Shown here: piece after piece, positions 1 to 8,521 of the stretch | How the letters are laid out: each line of letters starts with the position of its first letter | How positions within the stretch are numbered: position 1 is the first letter of the stretch | NCBI GenBank assembly: GCA_016716265.1 | Contig: JADJWQ010000006.1 | Span: 620,001 to 684,000 of the forward strand | DNA: 64,000 bases | Direction of reading: 5' to 3' | Origin: Planctomycetota bacterium | GTDB lineage: Bacteria > Planctomycetota > UBA1135 > UBA2386 | Notes under the pieces: model-generated | What the model saw: only the letters and a program-made list of their open reading frames with translations | The model's database searches: none | What the model was told of the DNA's origin: nothing | Made by a program: the position numbers and the translations under genes

Positions 1-810
1 GCCAATACTTCGTCGACACCGCGTCGGACTACAAGAGCGACTTCCTGGTGTTCCCGGAGCTCCTGACCACGCAGCTGCTGTCCCTGATCCAGGCGCGGCG
101 ACCCGCGGAGGCGGCGCGGCGGCTCGCCGAATACACGCCGCGCTACCTCGAGCTGTTCACGGACCTCGCGGTGCGCTACCACATCAACATCATCGGCGGC
201 TCGAACTTCGTCATCGAAGACGACGCTGTACAACGTGTCGTTCCTGTTCCGCCGCGACGGCACGATCGGCAAGCAGTACAAGATCCACATCACCCCGGCT
301 GAATGGAAGTGGTGGGGCGTGACCGGCGGCGACCGTGTCGACGTGTTCGACACCGACTGCGGGCGCGTCGCGATCCTGATCTGCTACGACATCGAGTTCC
401 CCGAGCTCGCCCGCATCGCCGCGCGGAAGGGCGCGCAGATCCTGTTCGTGCCGTTCAACACCGACGAGCGTTTCGGCTATCTGCGCGTGCGCAACTGCGC
501 GATGGCGCGCTGCATCGAGAACCACGTCTACTGCGCGCTGTCTGGCTGCGTGGGCAACCTCCCGTTCACCGACAACGCCGACATCCACTACGCGCAGTCC
601 GGCATCTTCACGCCGGCCGACATCCCCTTCAGCCGCGACGCGATCGCCGCGGAGTGCACGCCGAACATCGAGACGATCGTGATGCAGGACCTCGACATCG
701 AGCTGCTACGCCGGCACCGCTACCGCGGCTCGACCCAGAACTGGCGCGACCGCCGCACCGACCTCTACCGCGTGCGCTACCTCGAGGACGACCAGGAGCG
801 CTGGGTGTGA
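1..810 (+). CDS. carbon-nitrogen hydrolase (nitrilase superfamily), 5' truncated and frameshifted
   Basis: This is the C-terminal part of a nitrilase-superfamily amidohydrolase, probably the type fused to an N-terminal GNAT domain that would lie left of the window. The Glu-Lys-Cys triad is visible: FPE near nt 51-59, a lysine in KQYKIH near nt 271-288, and ICYDIEFPE near nt 379-405. Reading starts in the frame of nt 3 and must change to the frame of nt 226. One surplus G at 225 (or two lost bases) separates the Asp-Asp at 219-224 from the continuing Leu-Tyr-Asn. Each half matches the family in its own frame, so this is a sequence error or a fresh mutation rather than an old pseudogene. The stop overlaps the crcB start. 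The substrate cannot be told from sequence. Confidence 0.8.
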
Positions 811-1187
811 GCCCCCTGCTGCTGCTGGCGATCGCCGGCGCCTGCGGAGCGCTGTGCCGCTACGGGGTCTATCGCTGGATCGCCGTGGAGGCGCACGGCT
901 CGTTCCCGTGGGCGACGGTCGCGGTCAATACGCTGGGCAGCCTGCTGTTCGGTGCGATCACGGTGCTCGCTGACGAGGCCGAGCTCCTGACGCGCGAGCA
1001 GCGGGTCGTGCTGCTCAGCGGCTTCCTCGGCGCGTTCACGACGTTCTCGAGCTTCGCGTTCGAGACCGCGACGCTGATGCGCACGGGTCACGCGATGCTC
1101 GCCGTCGCGAACGCCCTCACGCAGAACGTGGTGTCGGTGCTCGCGGTGTTCGCGGGCATGGCGATCGCGCGCGCAATCGCCGATTGA
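807..1187 (+). CDS. crcB: fluoride channel CrcB/Fluc
   Basis: A 126-residue inner-membrane protein of the Fluc fluoride-exporter family, which works as an antiparallel dimer and protects cytoplasmic enzymes from fluoride. It shows the GACGALCRYG segment at residues 11-20, the conserved Asn in VNTLGS (residue 41), the GFLGAFTTFSSF signature at 72-83 with the Phe-box phenylalanines, and four hydrophobic helices. Length is typical. The GTG start at 807 overlaps the TGA of the hydrolase (GTGA), implying translational coupling, so no separate fluoride riboswitch leader is possible directly in front of it. The next gene converges 10 bp away. Confidence 0.93.
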   Translation: MSPLLLLAIAGACGALCRYGVYRWIAVEAHGSFPWATVAVNTLGSLLFGAITVLADEAELLTREQRVVLLSGFLGAFTTFSSFAFETATLMRTGHAMLAVANALTQNVVSVLAVFAGMAIARAIAD

Positions 1188-1197
1188 CTCCGCCGCC

Positions 1198-3273
1198 TCA
1201 GTCCTGCGTGTAGCCGTGCACGCGGATCGCGCCGATCCGCAGCGGCTCGGTGCCGACGACGTGCCGCACCTCGATCTGCAGGCTCGTCAGCCCGTCGGTC
1301 AGCGTGCGCGGCAGCTCGACCTCGAGCTCACCGCCCTCCTTCCAGCGATTGCGCTCGTTCGACGTCCACGAGTGCAGGAGGCCGGCCGGCATCCCGTTGA
1401 CGAGCACGTCGGCCTGCGCGATGCCACCGTTGCCGACCCGCTGGCGATCCAGCCGGAACTCGAGACAGACGCCGCGATAGCCGGCGAGCCGCGGGTCGCT
1501 GACCGTGAAGCGATACCAGTCCTGCACGTCACGGCCCTCGTCGGTCAGCGGCGGCGTGCCGAAGAACTGATCGCGGAAGAACGGGCTCGTCAGCAGGAAC
1601 ACCGGCGCCGTGCCGAACTGCACGCCGAGGCGCGACTCGTCCGTCGAGTCGCCGACGTCGAGTTCGTCGACCAGCTCCCGAGCCGCACCGCGCTGCAGGT
1701 AGAAGATCGACACGAGGCCGTAGTCCGCATTCGACAGGTTCTGGACACCGTGCTCGAGCGCGATCTCGATCCCGTCGACGAAGTGGATCGGGTCGAACAC
1801 GAACGTCGAGCCCTGCACACGGTCGGATTCGAGGTGTGCGTCGGGCCGCGTGCGGACCATGAAGCCGGTCTGGAACGACGTGTCGGTGCGGAAGGGGACG
1901 TCCGACGGCGTGCCGTACCAGCCCCACTTGCCGACCGACGTCTCGGTCGCAGCGAAGTTGTGCTCGTCGCCACGGTTGCCGTTGATCCGCACGCACAGGT
2001 CACCCTCGAGGTGGCCGAGGTCGAGGCCGTAGCCGATCCGCCCGGTCGTGTCCGCCTGCGTCTCGAGGAACAGGCCGCGCAGCATGCCACGGCAGTTCGT
2101 CAGGTGCGGGCCACGGAACGTGACGCCGGTCTGGGTGACCGCCCGCTGGTAGGTCGCCGTGAAGTAGCCCCAGTTGCCGGGGTGTGGGCCGTCGTGGACC
2201 GCATAGTCGACGTCCAGCGCGATGTCGGTCGGGCCGCGGTTCTCGAACACGAGCCGGCCGGACCCGGTGAAGTGCATCGGGAAGTAGCACCAGATCTCCC
2301 GGTTGCCGTCGTTCCCGAACATCAGCGTGTCCAGGGGCCGTGAGAACGGTGGCTTCGTCCGCCCGACCAGCAGCCGTAGCGGCAGGTCGACCGACGGCTG
2401 CCGCTCGTCGTCCCAGTAGAACCTGGCCCACAGGTGCTCCCAGTCGGCGGCGATGCCGACGCGGCACCGCAGCTCGAGGATCGTCGCCGGGCCCTCGATC
2501 AGGATCTCGCGGGGGATGCGGTCGCCGCGCAGCACGAGCTGCCGGCTACGCAGCACGCGAGGAGCATTGTGCCGCCACCCGCCGATGCGCGAGTAGACCG
2601 TCTCCCAGGCCTGCTTGTCCGGGGGCTGCAGCAGCTCTTCGGGAGACATCAGGCAGCCCGCGACCTTGTGGAACCGCGCGGCATTCGCGAACGAGTTCTC
2701 GAAGCTCTGCACGCGGAACGACTGCTGCCAGACGATCGGCGTGTGGGTCACGTGCCCGCCGGAGCGGCTCGCCGTGAACGGTCCGTCGAACGGCGCGATC
2801 TGTCCGCTGGGGTCGTTGACGTTGCGGAAGTAGTCGGCCAGCGGCTGGTCGTGGCGCACGAGGCCGTCGACGACGATCTGCGTGCGGTTGGACTCCCAGG
2901 TCGCCGGTCCGTAGCCGATCACTCCGCTCCAGAAGTTCCGGAACAGCAGCCCCATGTAGCCCGCCCGCCCCTGCACGTCGGCCAGCACCGCCAGCTCGTT
3001 GCTCCCCTGCCACTCGCGGAACGCCTCGCACTGGTTGGTGCCGGTGAAGCCGTCGTCGTTACCGCGACTCGGCGCCTGCGGACGCTCGTCGGGGTCGGAC
3101 GAGGCCTTGATGAAGGTCTTGGAGCGCGCCGGGAACATGTCGCTGAACCGGTCGCTCGGCCCCGCCAGCGGGGCCTGCGCAGCGAGCGGGGCGAGCAGAA
3201 GGGCCGGCAGGCCGAGGCCAGCGACGACGCGCGCCGCGAGCGGCCCGCGCGGAATGGGATCGGAGAGCGTCAT
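1198..3273 (-). CDS. secreted DUF2961 (GH172-like) protein
   Basis: A 691-residue exported protein. A hydrophobic stretch at residues 14-33 ending in AQA looks like a signal peptide. The middle (about residues 270-420) matches DUF2961: a segment around the WDDE and PSVDLPLRLL motifs followed by CYFPMHF and RLVFENRGPT. DUF2961 proteins form double jelly-roll oligomers, and some act on fructose- or arabinose-containing glycans (GH172). The C-terminal 200 residues read as a further beta-sandwich. No substrate can be assigned. It is convergent with crcB and divergent from the rhodanese gene. A TAGGCT hexamer at 3353-3358 could be its -10, about 80 nt upstream. Confidence 0.72.
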   Translation of the reverse strand: MTLSDPIPRGPLAARVVAGLGLPALLLAPLAAQAPLAGPSDRFSDMFPARSKTFIKASSDPDERPQAPSRGNDDGFTGTNQCEAFREWQGSNELAVLADVQGRAGYMGLLFRNFWSGVIGYGPATWESNRTQIVVDGLVRHDQPLADYFRNVNDPSGQIAPFDGPFTASRSGGHVTHTPIVWQQSFRVQSFENSFANAARFHKVAGCLMSPEELLQPPDKQAWETVYSRIGGWRHNAPRVLRSRQLVLRGDRIPREILIEGPATILELRCRVGIAADWEHLWARFYWDDERQPSVDLPLRLLVGRTKPPFSRPLDTLMFGNDGNREIWCYFPMHFTGSGRLVFENRGPTDIALDVDYAVHDGPHPGNWGYFTATYQRAVTQTGVTFRGPHLTNCRGMLRGLFLETQADTTGRIGYGLDLGHLEGDLCVRINGNRGDEHNFAATETSVGKWGWYGTPSDVPFRTDTSFQTGFMVRTRPDAHLESDRVQGSTFVFDPIHFVDGIEIALEHGVQNLSNADYGLVSIFYLQRGAARELVDELDVGDSTDESRLGVQFGTAPVFLLTSPFFRDQFFGTPPLTDEGRDVQDWYRFTVSDPRLAGYRGVCLEFRLDRQRVGNGGIAQADVLVNGMPAGLLHSWTSNERNRWKEGGELEVELPRTLTDGLTSLQIEVRHVVGTEPLRIGAIRVHGYTQD

Positions 3274-3600
3274 GACGGCTCGACGGGGGCGACCGCGGTG
3301 CGGGAGCAGGAAGAGAGGAACCGGGCGCCCGCCGGCACGCAGGGTTCGCAGGAGCCTACCCCGGATCGGGCGCTCGCGCAGGGTGCCAGGGACTCTCCTG
3401 ATGGCGGTCGCTGCGCGCGGTTGCTAGCGGCCGCGCGGCGGGGCGAACCGCACGGTACGGCCGGCCCGATGGCAGCGGCGCCACACCGTCAGCCGCAACC
3501 CCGGGCACCGCGCCTCGGAACGCCAGGCGGGCCGCGCTGGGTCCGATCCTAGAATCGGCGGGCACCCCGTCGCGGGCCCCGCGGCCCGCCACCGCCGACC
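3274..3600. other. divergent intergenic region, no gene
   Basis: 327 bp between the divergent DUF2961 and rhodanese genes. Frames open across it lack recognisable motifs and read as arginine- and proline-rich shadow. It probably holds two promoters (TAGGCT at 3353-3358 for the minus gene, TAGAAT at 3550-3555 for the plus gene). Nothing else was seen. Confidence 0.5.
3550..3555 (+). promoter_or_regulatory. candidate -10 element (TAGAAT) for the rhodanese gene
   Basis: TAGAAT lies 45 nt upstream of the ATG at 3601 in otherwise G+C-rich sequence. The same hexamer occurs upstream of the ACT-domain gene (35085-35090) and the FG-GAP gene (31625-31630, minus). No convincing -35 is visible 17 bp upstream. 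Confidence 0.4.
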
Positions 3601-3921
3601 ATGCCCTACCGAGACGTCGACCCCGAGGCCGCGCAGCAGCTGTTCCAGTCCGAACCCGATCTCGTGCGCCTCGACGTGCGCACGCCGCCGGAGCACCACA
3701 GTCACCGTCTCGCGAAGGCGCGGCTGATCCCGGTCGGCGAGCTGGCTGGCCGTCTCGGCGAACTCGATCCGAGCCGACCGCACCTGGTCGTCTGCGAGCA
3801 CGGCGTCCGCTCGCTGGTCGCGTGCCAGATCCTGGCCGAGCACGGCTTCGATCGCCTGTGGAACCTGCGCGGCGGGATGGCACGCTGGCTGGGCGCCGGC
3901 CTGCCGGTCGAGCGCGGCTGA
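3601..3921 (+). CDS. single-domain rhodanese-like protein
   Basis: A 106-residue cytoplasmic protein consisting of one rhodanese homology domain: DLVRLDVRTPPEH near residues 20-32, the active-site loop CEHGVRS with Cys65, and the closing NLRGGMARW. A seven-residue loop beginning with Cys and ending in Arg-Ser is usual for GlpE/PspE-type sulfurtransferases, which carry a persulfide on this cysteine. The physiological acceptor is unknown. It ends 80 bp before the sigma factor gene, and shared transcription with it is possible but not shown. Confidence 0.85.
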   Translation: MPYRDVDPEAAQQLFQSEPDLVRLDVRTPPEHHSHRLAKARLIPVGELAGRLGELDPSRPHLVVCEHGVRSLVACQILAEHGFDRLWNLRGGMARWLGAGLPVERG

Positions 3922-4001
3922 GCGGCGTGCCCGGCGGGACCGGCACGCCGCCGGCATGGAGCGTTGCACGATGCGAGCCAGGAAGTTCGGATAGCGGGCG
4001 A

Positions 4002-4628
4002 ATGTCGGATCGAGCTCCCGGTAGCCCGGCGCCGTTGAGCGCCATCGAGCAAGCCCGCTGCGAGGAAGTCCGACTGGTCTCCGATGCGAAGCGCGGCGAC
4101 GCGCGGAGCTTCGAAGCCCTGGTGGATCGCTACATGGGCGCCGCGATCCACGTCGCGATGAGCTACGTCCGCAACCGGGACGACGCGGTCGACCTCGCCC
4201 AGGAAGCCTTCTTCCGGGTCTACAAGTCGTTCGACCGGTTCCGGGACGGCGAGCCGTTCGCACCGTGGTTCTTCCGCATCCTGCGCAACGCGTGCCTCAA
4301 CTTCGTCGAGAAGCAACGGCGGCGCCGGCACGTGTCCATCTCGGCGCGCGAGGAGGGCGAGTCGGACTGGGAGCTCCCCGACACCGGCAGCCTGTGTCCG
4401 CGCGACCGCGCCGAGCTCAACGAGGCGCAGCGCCGCTTCTGGATCGCCCTCGACGAGCTGTCCGACAAGCACCGCGAGATCATCGTGTTGCGCCACGTCG
4501 AGGAGCTCGAGTACGCGCAGATCGCCGCGGTGCTCGACGTCCCGGTCGGCACCGTCATGTCCCGCCTGTTCCATGCACGTCGCCGCCTCCGCGGCCTCCT
4601 CGAGCCCTACCTGGAGGGCCTCAAGTGA
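4002..4628 (+). CDS. ECF-type RNA polymerase sigma factor
   Basis: 208 residues with the two ECF domains. Sigma region 2 (about residues 32-95) contains FEALVDRYM, DDAVDLAQEAFFRVYKS and the -10 recognition helix. Sigma region 4 (about 145-200) contains ALDELSDKHREIIVLRHVE and the helix-turn-helix around YAQIAAVLDVPVGTVMSRL. The ATG at 4002 gives the usual family length; an upstream in-frame extension lacks domain sequence. The stop overlaps the start of the putative anti-sigma gene (GTGA), so the two are probably translated together. The signal it answers to is unknown. Confidence 0.92.
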   Translation: MSDRAPGSPAPLSAIEQARCEEVRLVSDAKRGDARSFEALVDRYMGAAIHVAMSYVRNRDDAVDLAQEAFFRVYKSFDRFRDGEPFAPWFFRILRNACLNFVEKQRRRRHVSISAREEGESDWELPDTGSLCPRDRAELNEAQRRFWIALDELSDKHREIIVLRHVEELEYAQIAAVLDVPVGTVMSRLFHARRRLRGLLEPYLEGLK

Positions 4629-5128
4629 CCACCGTTCCACCGGATGACCGCGACTCGACCGCAGCACGCGATCCGGGCCGCCACGAGACGGACCCGCCGC
4701 TCAGCGAACGCGAGGCGCTGATGATGGCGTACGTCGACGACGAGTTGCTCGGCACCGACCGATCGCGCTTCGAGCAGTGGATGCGCGACGACTCGGCGCT
4801 CGCCGCCGAGGTCGCCGACTACCGCGTACTGCTCGACCTCAGCCGCTCGTCCGGGCAGCTCGAGCCGACCGACCACGAGCTGCGACGCTTCTGGGCACGG
4901 TTCTACAACCGCACGGAGTGGCGCGTCGGCTGGGCGCTGCTCGGTGCCGGCTGCCTCGTGCTGTTCGGCTGCGCGGTCTACGGACTGTGCGCGCTGCTGT
5001 CATTGCCATGGCTCGTCAAGGCCGCGATCCTCGCGATCCTCGCCGGCGGCGGGCTGCTCCTCGCGTCGACCGTCCGGCAGCGGCTGCGGACGCGGGCGTT
5101 GGATCGCTACCGGGGTGTCTTGCGATGA
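4625..5128 (+). CDS. putative membrane anti-sigma factor
   Basis: A 167-residue protein translated from a GTG overlapping the sigma factor stop. The N-terminal half (about 35-75) has the acidic MMAYVDDELL ... FEQWMRDDSALAAEVADYR pattern common at the start of anti-sigma proteins. The zinc-binding HxxxCxxC motif of classical ZAS domains is absent. Two hydrophobic helices follow (about 100-122 and 124-145), with a short basic tail. Position and overlap with the ECF gene are the main reason for the call; sequence alone would support only a membrane protein of unknown function. Confidence 0.65.
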   Translation: MTTVPPDDRDSTAARDPGRHETDPPLSEREALMMAYVDDELLGTDRSRFEQWMRDDSALAAEVADYRVLLDLSRSSGQLEPTDHELRRFWARFYNRTEWRVGWALLGAGCLVLFGCAVYGLCALLSLPWLVKAAILAILAGGGLLLASTVRQRLRTRALDRYRGVLR

Positions 5129-5508
5129 GCGATATCCTGATCACGACGACCAGCAGCGTGCCCGGCCACGAGATCGTCGAGACCTTCGGCCTGGTGCGCG
5201 GCACGTCGATCCGCACCCGCCACGTGCTCCACGACTTCGTCGAGTGGCTGCGCAATCTCGTCGGCGCCGAGCTCGACCACTACCTGAAGATGGTCGGCGA
5301 GTCGCGCGAGCAGGCCCTCGACCGCATGCGCGACCACGCACGCCGGTTCGGGGCGAACGCGATCATCGGCGTGCGCTTCGAGATGAGCCGCATCGCGGCA
5401 GGCTCCGCCGAGATGTTCGTGTACGGGACCGCAGTTCGCATCCAGCCGCGCGACGCCGACACGCGAGCTCCCGGCTACGCGACCGACGACGACCCCGCCG
5501 AGGAGTGA
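5125..5508 (+). CDS. YbjQ family (UPF0145/DUF74) protein
   Basis: 127 residues. The N-terminal ILITTTSSVPGHEIVETFGLVRG and the later FGANAIIGVRFEM are the hallmarks of the YbjQ/UPF0145 family, small beta-rich proteins that assemble as pentamers and whose biochemical role is unsettled. The ATG at 5125 overlaps the stop of the putative anti-sigma gene (ATGA), and its own stop overlaps the next start (GTGA). It is therefore embedded in an ECF sigma operon, which suggests an envelope or stress role. That role is inferred from position only. Confidence 0.85.
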   Translation: MSDILITTTSSVPGHEIVETFGLVRGTSIRTRHVLHDFVEWLRNLVGAELDHYLKMVGESREQALDRMRDHARRFGANAIIGVRFEMSRIAAGSAEMFVYGTAVRIQPRDADTRAPGYATDDDPAEE

Positions 5509-6632
5509 GCCCCTTGCCCCTGCACCCCCTGCGCGCCAGCGCGCGCTCGCTGCTGCCGGCCGTCGCCGGCGGCCTGTTCACGTTCGCCGCGACCTGCCCG
5601 ATGCCCGCGCAGTCCCTCGATCCGGAGCTCGCGAGTCGCTTCGCGAACCTCGCCCTCGACTGCGTGCATCGCGAGTATCCCAACAAGATCGCCCACGTGA
5701 TGCAGGGCGACGCCGACGCGCGCCCCCCACGCGAGCTGACGCCGGCGTTCTACGGCTGCTTCGACTGGCACAGCGCGGTGCACGGGCACTGGCTGCTGAC
5801 GAGGCTCCTGCGCACGCTGCCGGATGCCGAGTGGGCGCCGCGCGCGCGCGCCGCGCTCGACGCGTCGCTGACGCCCGAGCACCTGCTCGCCGAGGTCGGC
5901 TACCTCCAGGGTGCCGATCGCGCGTCCTGGGAGCGCCCCTACGGCCTCGCGTGGCTGCTGCAGCTCGCCGCCGAGCTGCACGGCTGGGACGACCCCGACG
6001 CGCGCCGCTGGGCGCACGCGATCGAGCCGCTCGAGGACGCCGTCGAGCAGCGGCTCGCCGACTGGCTCCCGAAGCTGACCTACCCGAACCGCAGCGGCGA
6101 GCACAGCCAGACCGCGTTCGCGTTCGGGCTGGTCCACGACTGGGCGGTCGCGCGCGGCCGCGACGCCATGCGCGACCTGATCGAGGCCCGCAGCCGCACG
6201 TTCCACCTCGGCGATCGCGGCTGGAACCTGCAGTTCGAACCGAGCGGCCAGGACTTCCTGTCGCCGGGGCTCGCCCCCGCCGACCTGATGCGCCGCCTCG
6301 TGCCGCCGACCGAGTTCGCCGCGTGGCTCGGCGCCTACCTGCCGGGCCTGCCGCTCGACGGCTCGACGGCGTTCCTGCGCCCGGCGGTCGTCAGCGACAA
6401 GAGCGATGGCAAGCTCGCGCACCTCGACGGCCTGAACCTGTCACGCGCGTGGATGCTGATGGGCATCGCGCAAGGCCTGCCAGCCGACGATCCGCGCCGC
6501 GCCGGGCTGCTCGCCGCGGCGGCCGAGCACCGCGCCGCGGGGCTCGCCGCGGTCACCGGCGAGCACTACGCGGGTGGCCACTGGCTCGGGAGCTTCGCGG
6601 TCTACCTGGTCACCGAGCGCGGCCTGCGCTGA
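5505..6632 (+). CDS. DUF2891 family protein, probably exported
   Basis: 375 residues from a GTG overlapping the ybjQ stop. Residues 10-32 are hydrophobic with PAQS at the end, resembling a signal peptide. The rest matches DUF2891: an all-helical repeat protein with YPNKIAHVM, CFDWHSAVHGHW, SGEHSQTAFAFGLV, EPSGQDFLSP and EHYAGGHWLGSFAVY. The repeated His, Trp and Glu/Asp residues resemble an alpha/alpha-barrel active site, but the family has no established reaction that I know of. It is the last gene of the sigma factor operon. Confidence 0.8.
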   Translation: MSPLPLHPLRASARSLLPAVAGGLFTFAATCPMPAQSLDPELASRFANLALDCVHREYPNKIAHVMQGDADARPPRELTPAFYGCFDWHSAVHGHWLLTRLLRTLPDAEWAPRARAALDASLTPEHLLAEVGYLQGADRASWERPYGLAWLLQLAAELHGWDDPDARRWAHAIEPLEDAVEQRLADWLPKLTYPNRSGEHSQTAFAFGLVHDWAVARGRDAMRDLIEARSRTFHLGDRGWNLQFEPSGQDFLSPGLAPADLMRRLVPPTEFAAWLGAYLPGLPLDGSTAFLRPAVVSDKSDGKLAHLDGLNLSRAWMLMGIAQGLPADDPRRAGLLAAAAEHRAAGLAAVTGEHYAGGHWLGSFAVYLVTERGLR

Positions 6633-6673
6633 GGGACCCCGGAGCTCCGGCACGGCGCCGAGGGCCCGACCGC

Positions 6674-6679
6674 TATGCT
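6674..6679 (+). promoter_or_regulatory. candidate -10 element (TATGCT), leaderless type
   Basis: TATGCT ends 8 nt before the ATG at 6688, so transcription would begin about at the start codon. One of seven such TAnnnT sites in the window. No -35 is evident. Confidence 0.45.
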
Positions 6680-6687
6680 GCGCGCCG

Positions 6688-7527
6688 ATGCGCGTCCGCT
6701 CCCGGGTCCTGACGACGCTGCGCGCACTGCTGATCGGCGCCGTGTTCCTGGCTCCCTACTCGACCTGGGCCCACGCACGGATCGCACCGTTCGCGTTCCC
6801 CTCGGCGACCGCGCTGCTCGCGCTGCTGCTCGGATCGCGCGGACCACGAACCACGGTCTCACGGCTCGGGCTGGCGGCGGGACCACGCACGTGGATCGCC
6901 GCGCTCGCTGTCGCGCTGCTGGTGCACGCCGGAGCGCACGCGACGATCGGTACCGTGTCACGGCTGCGCGCCGCCGACCTGCAGATGGTCGACCTCGGCA
7001 CCGGCGGACTCGCGTCGTTCGTGTTCCAGACGCTGAACGAGGAGGTTCTGCTCGGATTCCTGCCGCTGGCCGCGCTCGCCCGCCGCTGGCCCCGACGGCC
7101 GCTCGCGATCGCTACCGCGCTGGCTGCCGCGTTCGCGGGACTGCACGTCGCGCTCTACCGCTTCGGCGGGCTGCAGACGCCGCTCGCGCCGGTGACGGTC
7201 GTGACCCTGTTCGCGGTCGGTGCGTTGCGCAACGCACTGATCCTCCGCTGCGGGCACATCGCCCTGGCGTGGGCGCTCCACGCGGGCTTCAACCTCGCGC
7301 TGTTCCGCACCGCCTGGCAGTCCCGCGCGACCGGCGCGTGGCTGAACGAGGCCGAGCGCTTCGACGTCGTGCTCGGCGCGCCGTGGCTCGCTGCCGCCAC
7401 GGCGTGCGCTGCCCTCGCTGCCTTCGCGGAGCTGCACCGGCACGCACGCCGGCGCGACGCGGCCCCGGCCGGTGTCTGCGACCGGGCCGCCGCCGGCGTC
7501 ACAGACAGTCCTGGATCGCCCGGCTGA
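6688..7527 (+). CDS. CPBP family intramembrane metalloprotease
   Basis: 279 residues with about seven membrane helices. The CPBP (CaaX protease / bacteriocin-processing) motifs are in order: EE at residues 118-119 in TLNEEVLLGF, His153 in FAGLHVALY, and HxxxxxxxH with following Asn (His190, His198, Asn202) in GHIALAWALHAGFN. Members are zinc-independent glutamate-type intramembrane proteases or scaffolds, and the substrate here is unknown. There is no clear Shine-Dalgarno in front of the ATG, but a TATGCT hexamer sits 8 nt upstream. Its 3' end overlaps the convergent hcrB gene by 29 bp. Confidence 0.82.
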   Translation: MRVRSRVLTTLRALLIGAVFLAPYSTWAHARIAPFAFPSATALLALLLGSRGPRTTVSRLGLAAGPRTWIAALAVALLVHAGAHATIGTVSRLRAADLQMVDLGTGGLASFVFQTLNEEVLLGFLPLAALARRWPRRPLAIATALAAAFAGLHVALYRFGGLQTPLAPVTVVTLFAVGALRNALILRCGHIALAWALHAGFNLALFRTAWQSRATGAWLNEAERFDVVLGAPWLAAATACAALAAFAELHRHARRRDAAPAGVCDRAAAGVTDSPGSPG

Positions 7528-8494
7528 CGAATACCGGCGCCATCTTCTTGCGCCACGCGGCGTCGAGGTCGGTGTTGTCCATCGCGCGCGTGGGCTTGTA
7601 GGCCTCCTGCGCCGCCGCGCGGATCAGCTCGCCACTCGCGGCGTCGTCTCTGCGCAGGCGCTGGCCGACCAGCATCGCTGCGGTCTTCACCGCGGGGATC
7701 GCGTGGCTCCCGGCACCCCCGATCCGCACCTCGGCCCGCGTGACGACGTCGCCGTCGAAGTGCAGGCACGCGCCGACCCCGAGGACCGGGAAGTCGAACG
7801 AGCCGCGCCTGCGCAGCTTGCGGTACGACGCTCGCCAGCCGTTCAGGGCGGGCAGGTGCAGGTGCGTGAGCAGCTCGCCCGGTCGCTTCGTCGTGTAGGC
7901 GATGCCGTCGTCACGGTAGAGATCGGTCAGCGGAATCCGCCGCTCTCCATCCGGCCCGAGCAGCGTGACGTGGGCACCGATCGCGCACAGCAGCGGCACG
8001 GTGTCACTCGACTGCACGGCCCAGCACCGCGGGCTCGACGGCGCGACCCAGCACGTGCTGCCGTCGCACTTCATGCAGAAGCTGATCGACTCGCGCCACT
8101 CGTAGTTCTGGTCGTAGTAGTTGCAGCGCGTGTCGAGCAGCAGGTTGCCGCCGATCGTGCCCATGTTGCGCAGCAGCGGCGTCGAGATGACCGACGCCGC
8201 ATGCACGAACGCCGGATAGTGCTCCTGCAGCCACGGGTCGCGTTCGATCGCCGTCAGCGTCGTCATGGCGCCGAGCGTCACCTCGGCGCCGGCGACACCC
8301 GCGCGCGAGCGCAGGTCGGCGCAGCGCGACAGCGACACGACGTGCGTCGGACGCTGTACGCGGCGCTTCATGTTCGGATACAGGTCGGTGCCGCCGGCGA
8401 CGTAGCTCGCTTCCGGACCGTGGCCGGCGGCGATGCGCACCGCGTCCGCGGCGCTGGTCGGGCGATGCAAAGTGAACTTCGGAAGGCGCAGCAT
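7499..8494 (-). CDS. hcrB: 4-hydroxybenzoyl-CoA reductase-type beta (FAD, extra Fe-S) subunit
   Basis: The 331-residue FAD subunit of a three-subunit molybdenum hydroxylase. FAD-binding motifs are VAGGTDLYP (32-40) and MGTIGGNLL (111-119). Directly after them is an insertion with Cys124, Cys140, Cys148 and Cys157, giving the spacing C-x15-C-x7-C-x8-C. This insertion carries an extra [4Fe-4S] cluster in 4-hydroxybenzoyl-CoA reductase and is absent from ordinary xanthine dehydrogenase FAD subunits. The flanking TRCNYYDQNYEWR and ICWVA-like text also match HcrB. It is third in the small-large-FAD gene order on the minus strand, 27 bp after hcrA, and its 3' end overlaps the CPBP protease gene. 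Confidence 0.86.
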   Translation of the reverse strand: MLRLPKFTLHRPTSAADAVRIAAGHGPEASYVAGGTDLYPNMKRRVQRPTHVVSLSRCADLRSRAGVAGAEVTLGAMTTLTAIERDPWLQEHYPAFVHAASVISTPLLRNMGTIGGNLLLDTRCNYYDQNYEWRESISFCMKCDGSTCWVAPSSPRCWAVQSSDTVPLLCAIGAHVTLLGPDGERRIPLTDLYRDDGIAYTTKRPGELLTHLHLPALNGWRASYRKLRRRGSFDFPVLGVGACLHFDGDVVTRAEVRIGGAGSHAIPAVKTAAMLVGQRLRRDDAASGELIRAAAQEAYKPTRAMDNTDLDAAWRKKMAPVFVSRAIQDCL

Positions 8495-8521
8495 GGCTCG
8501 GCTCCGGTGACGATCCGCGAC

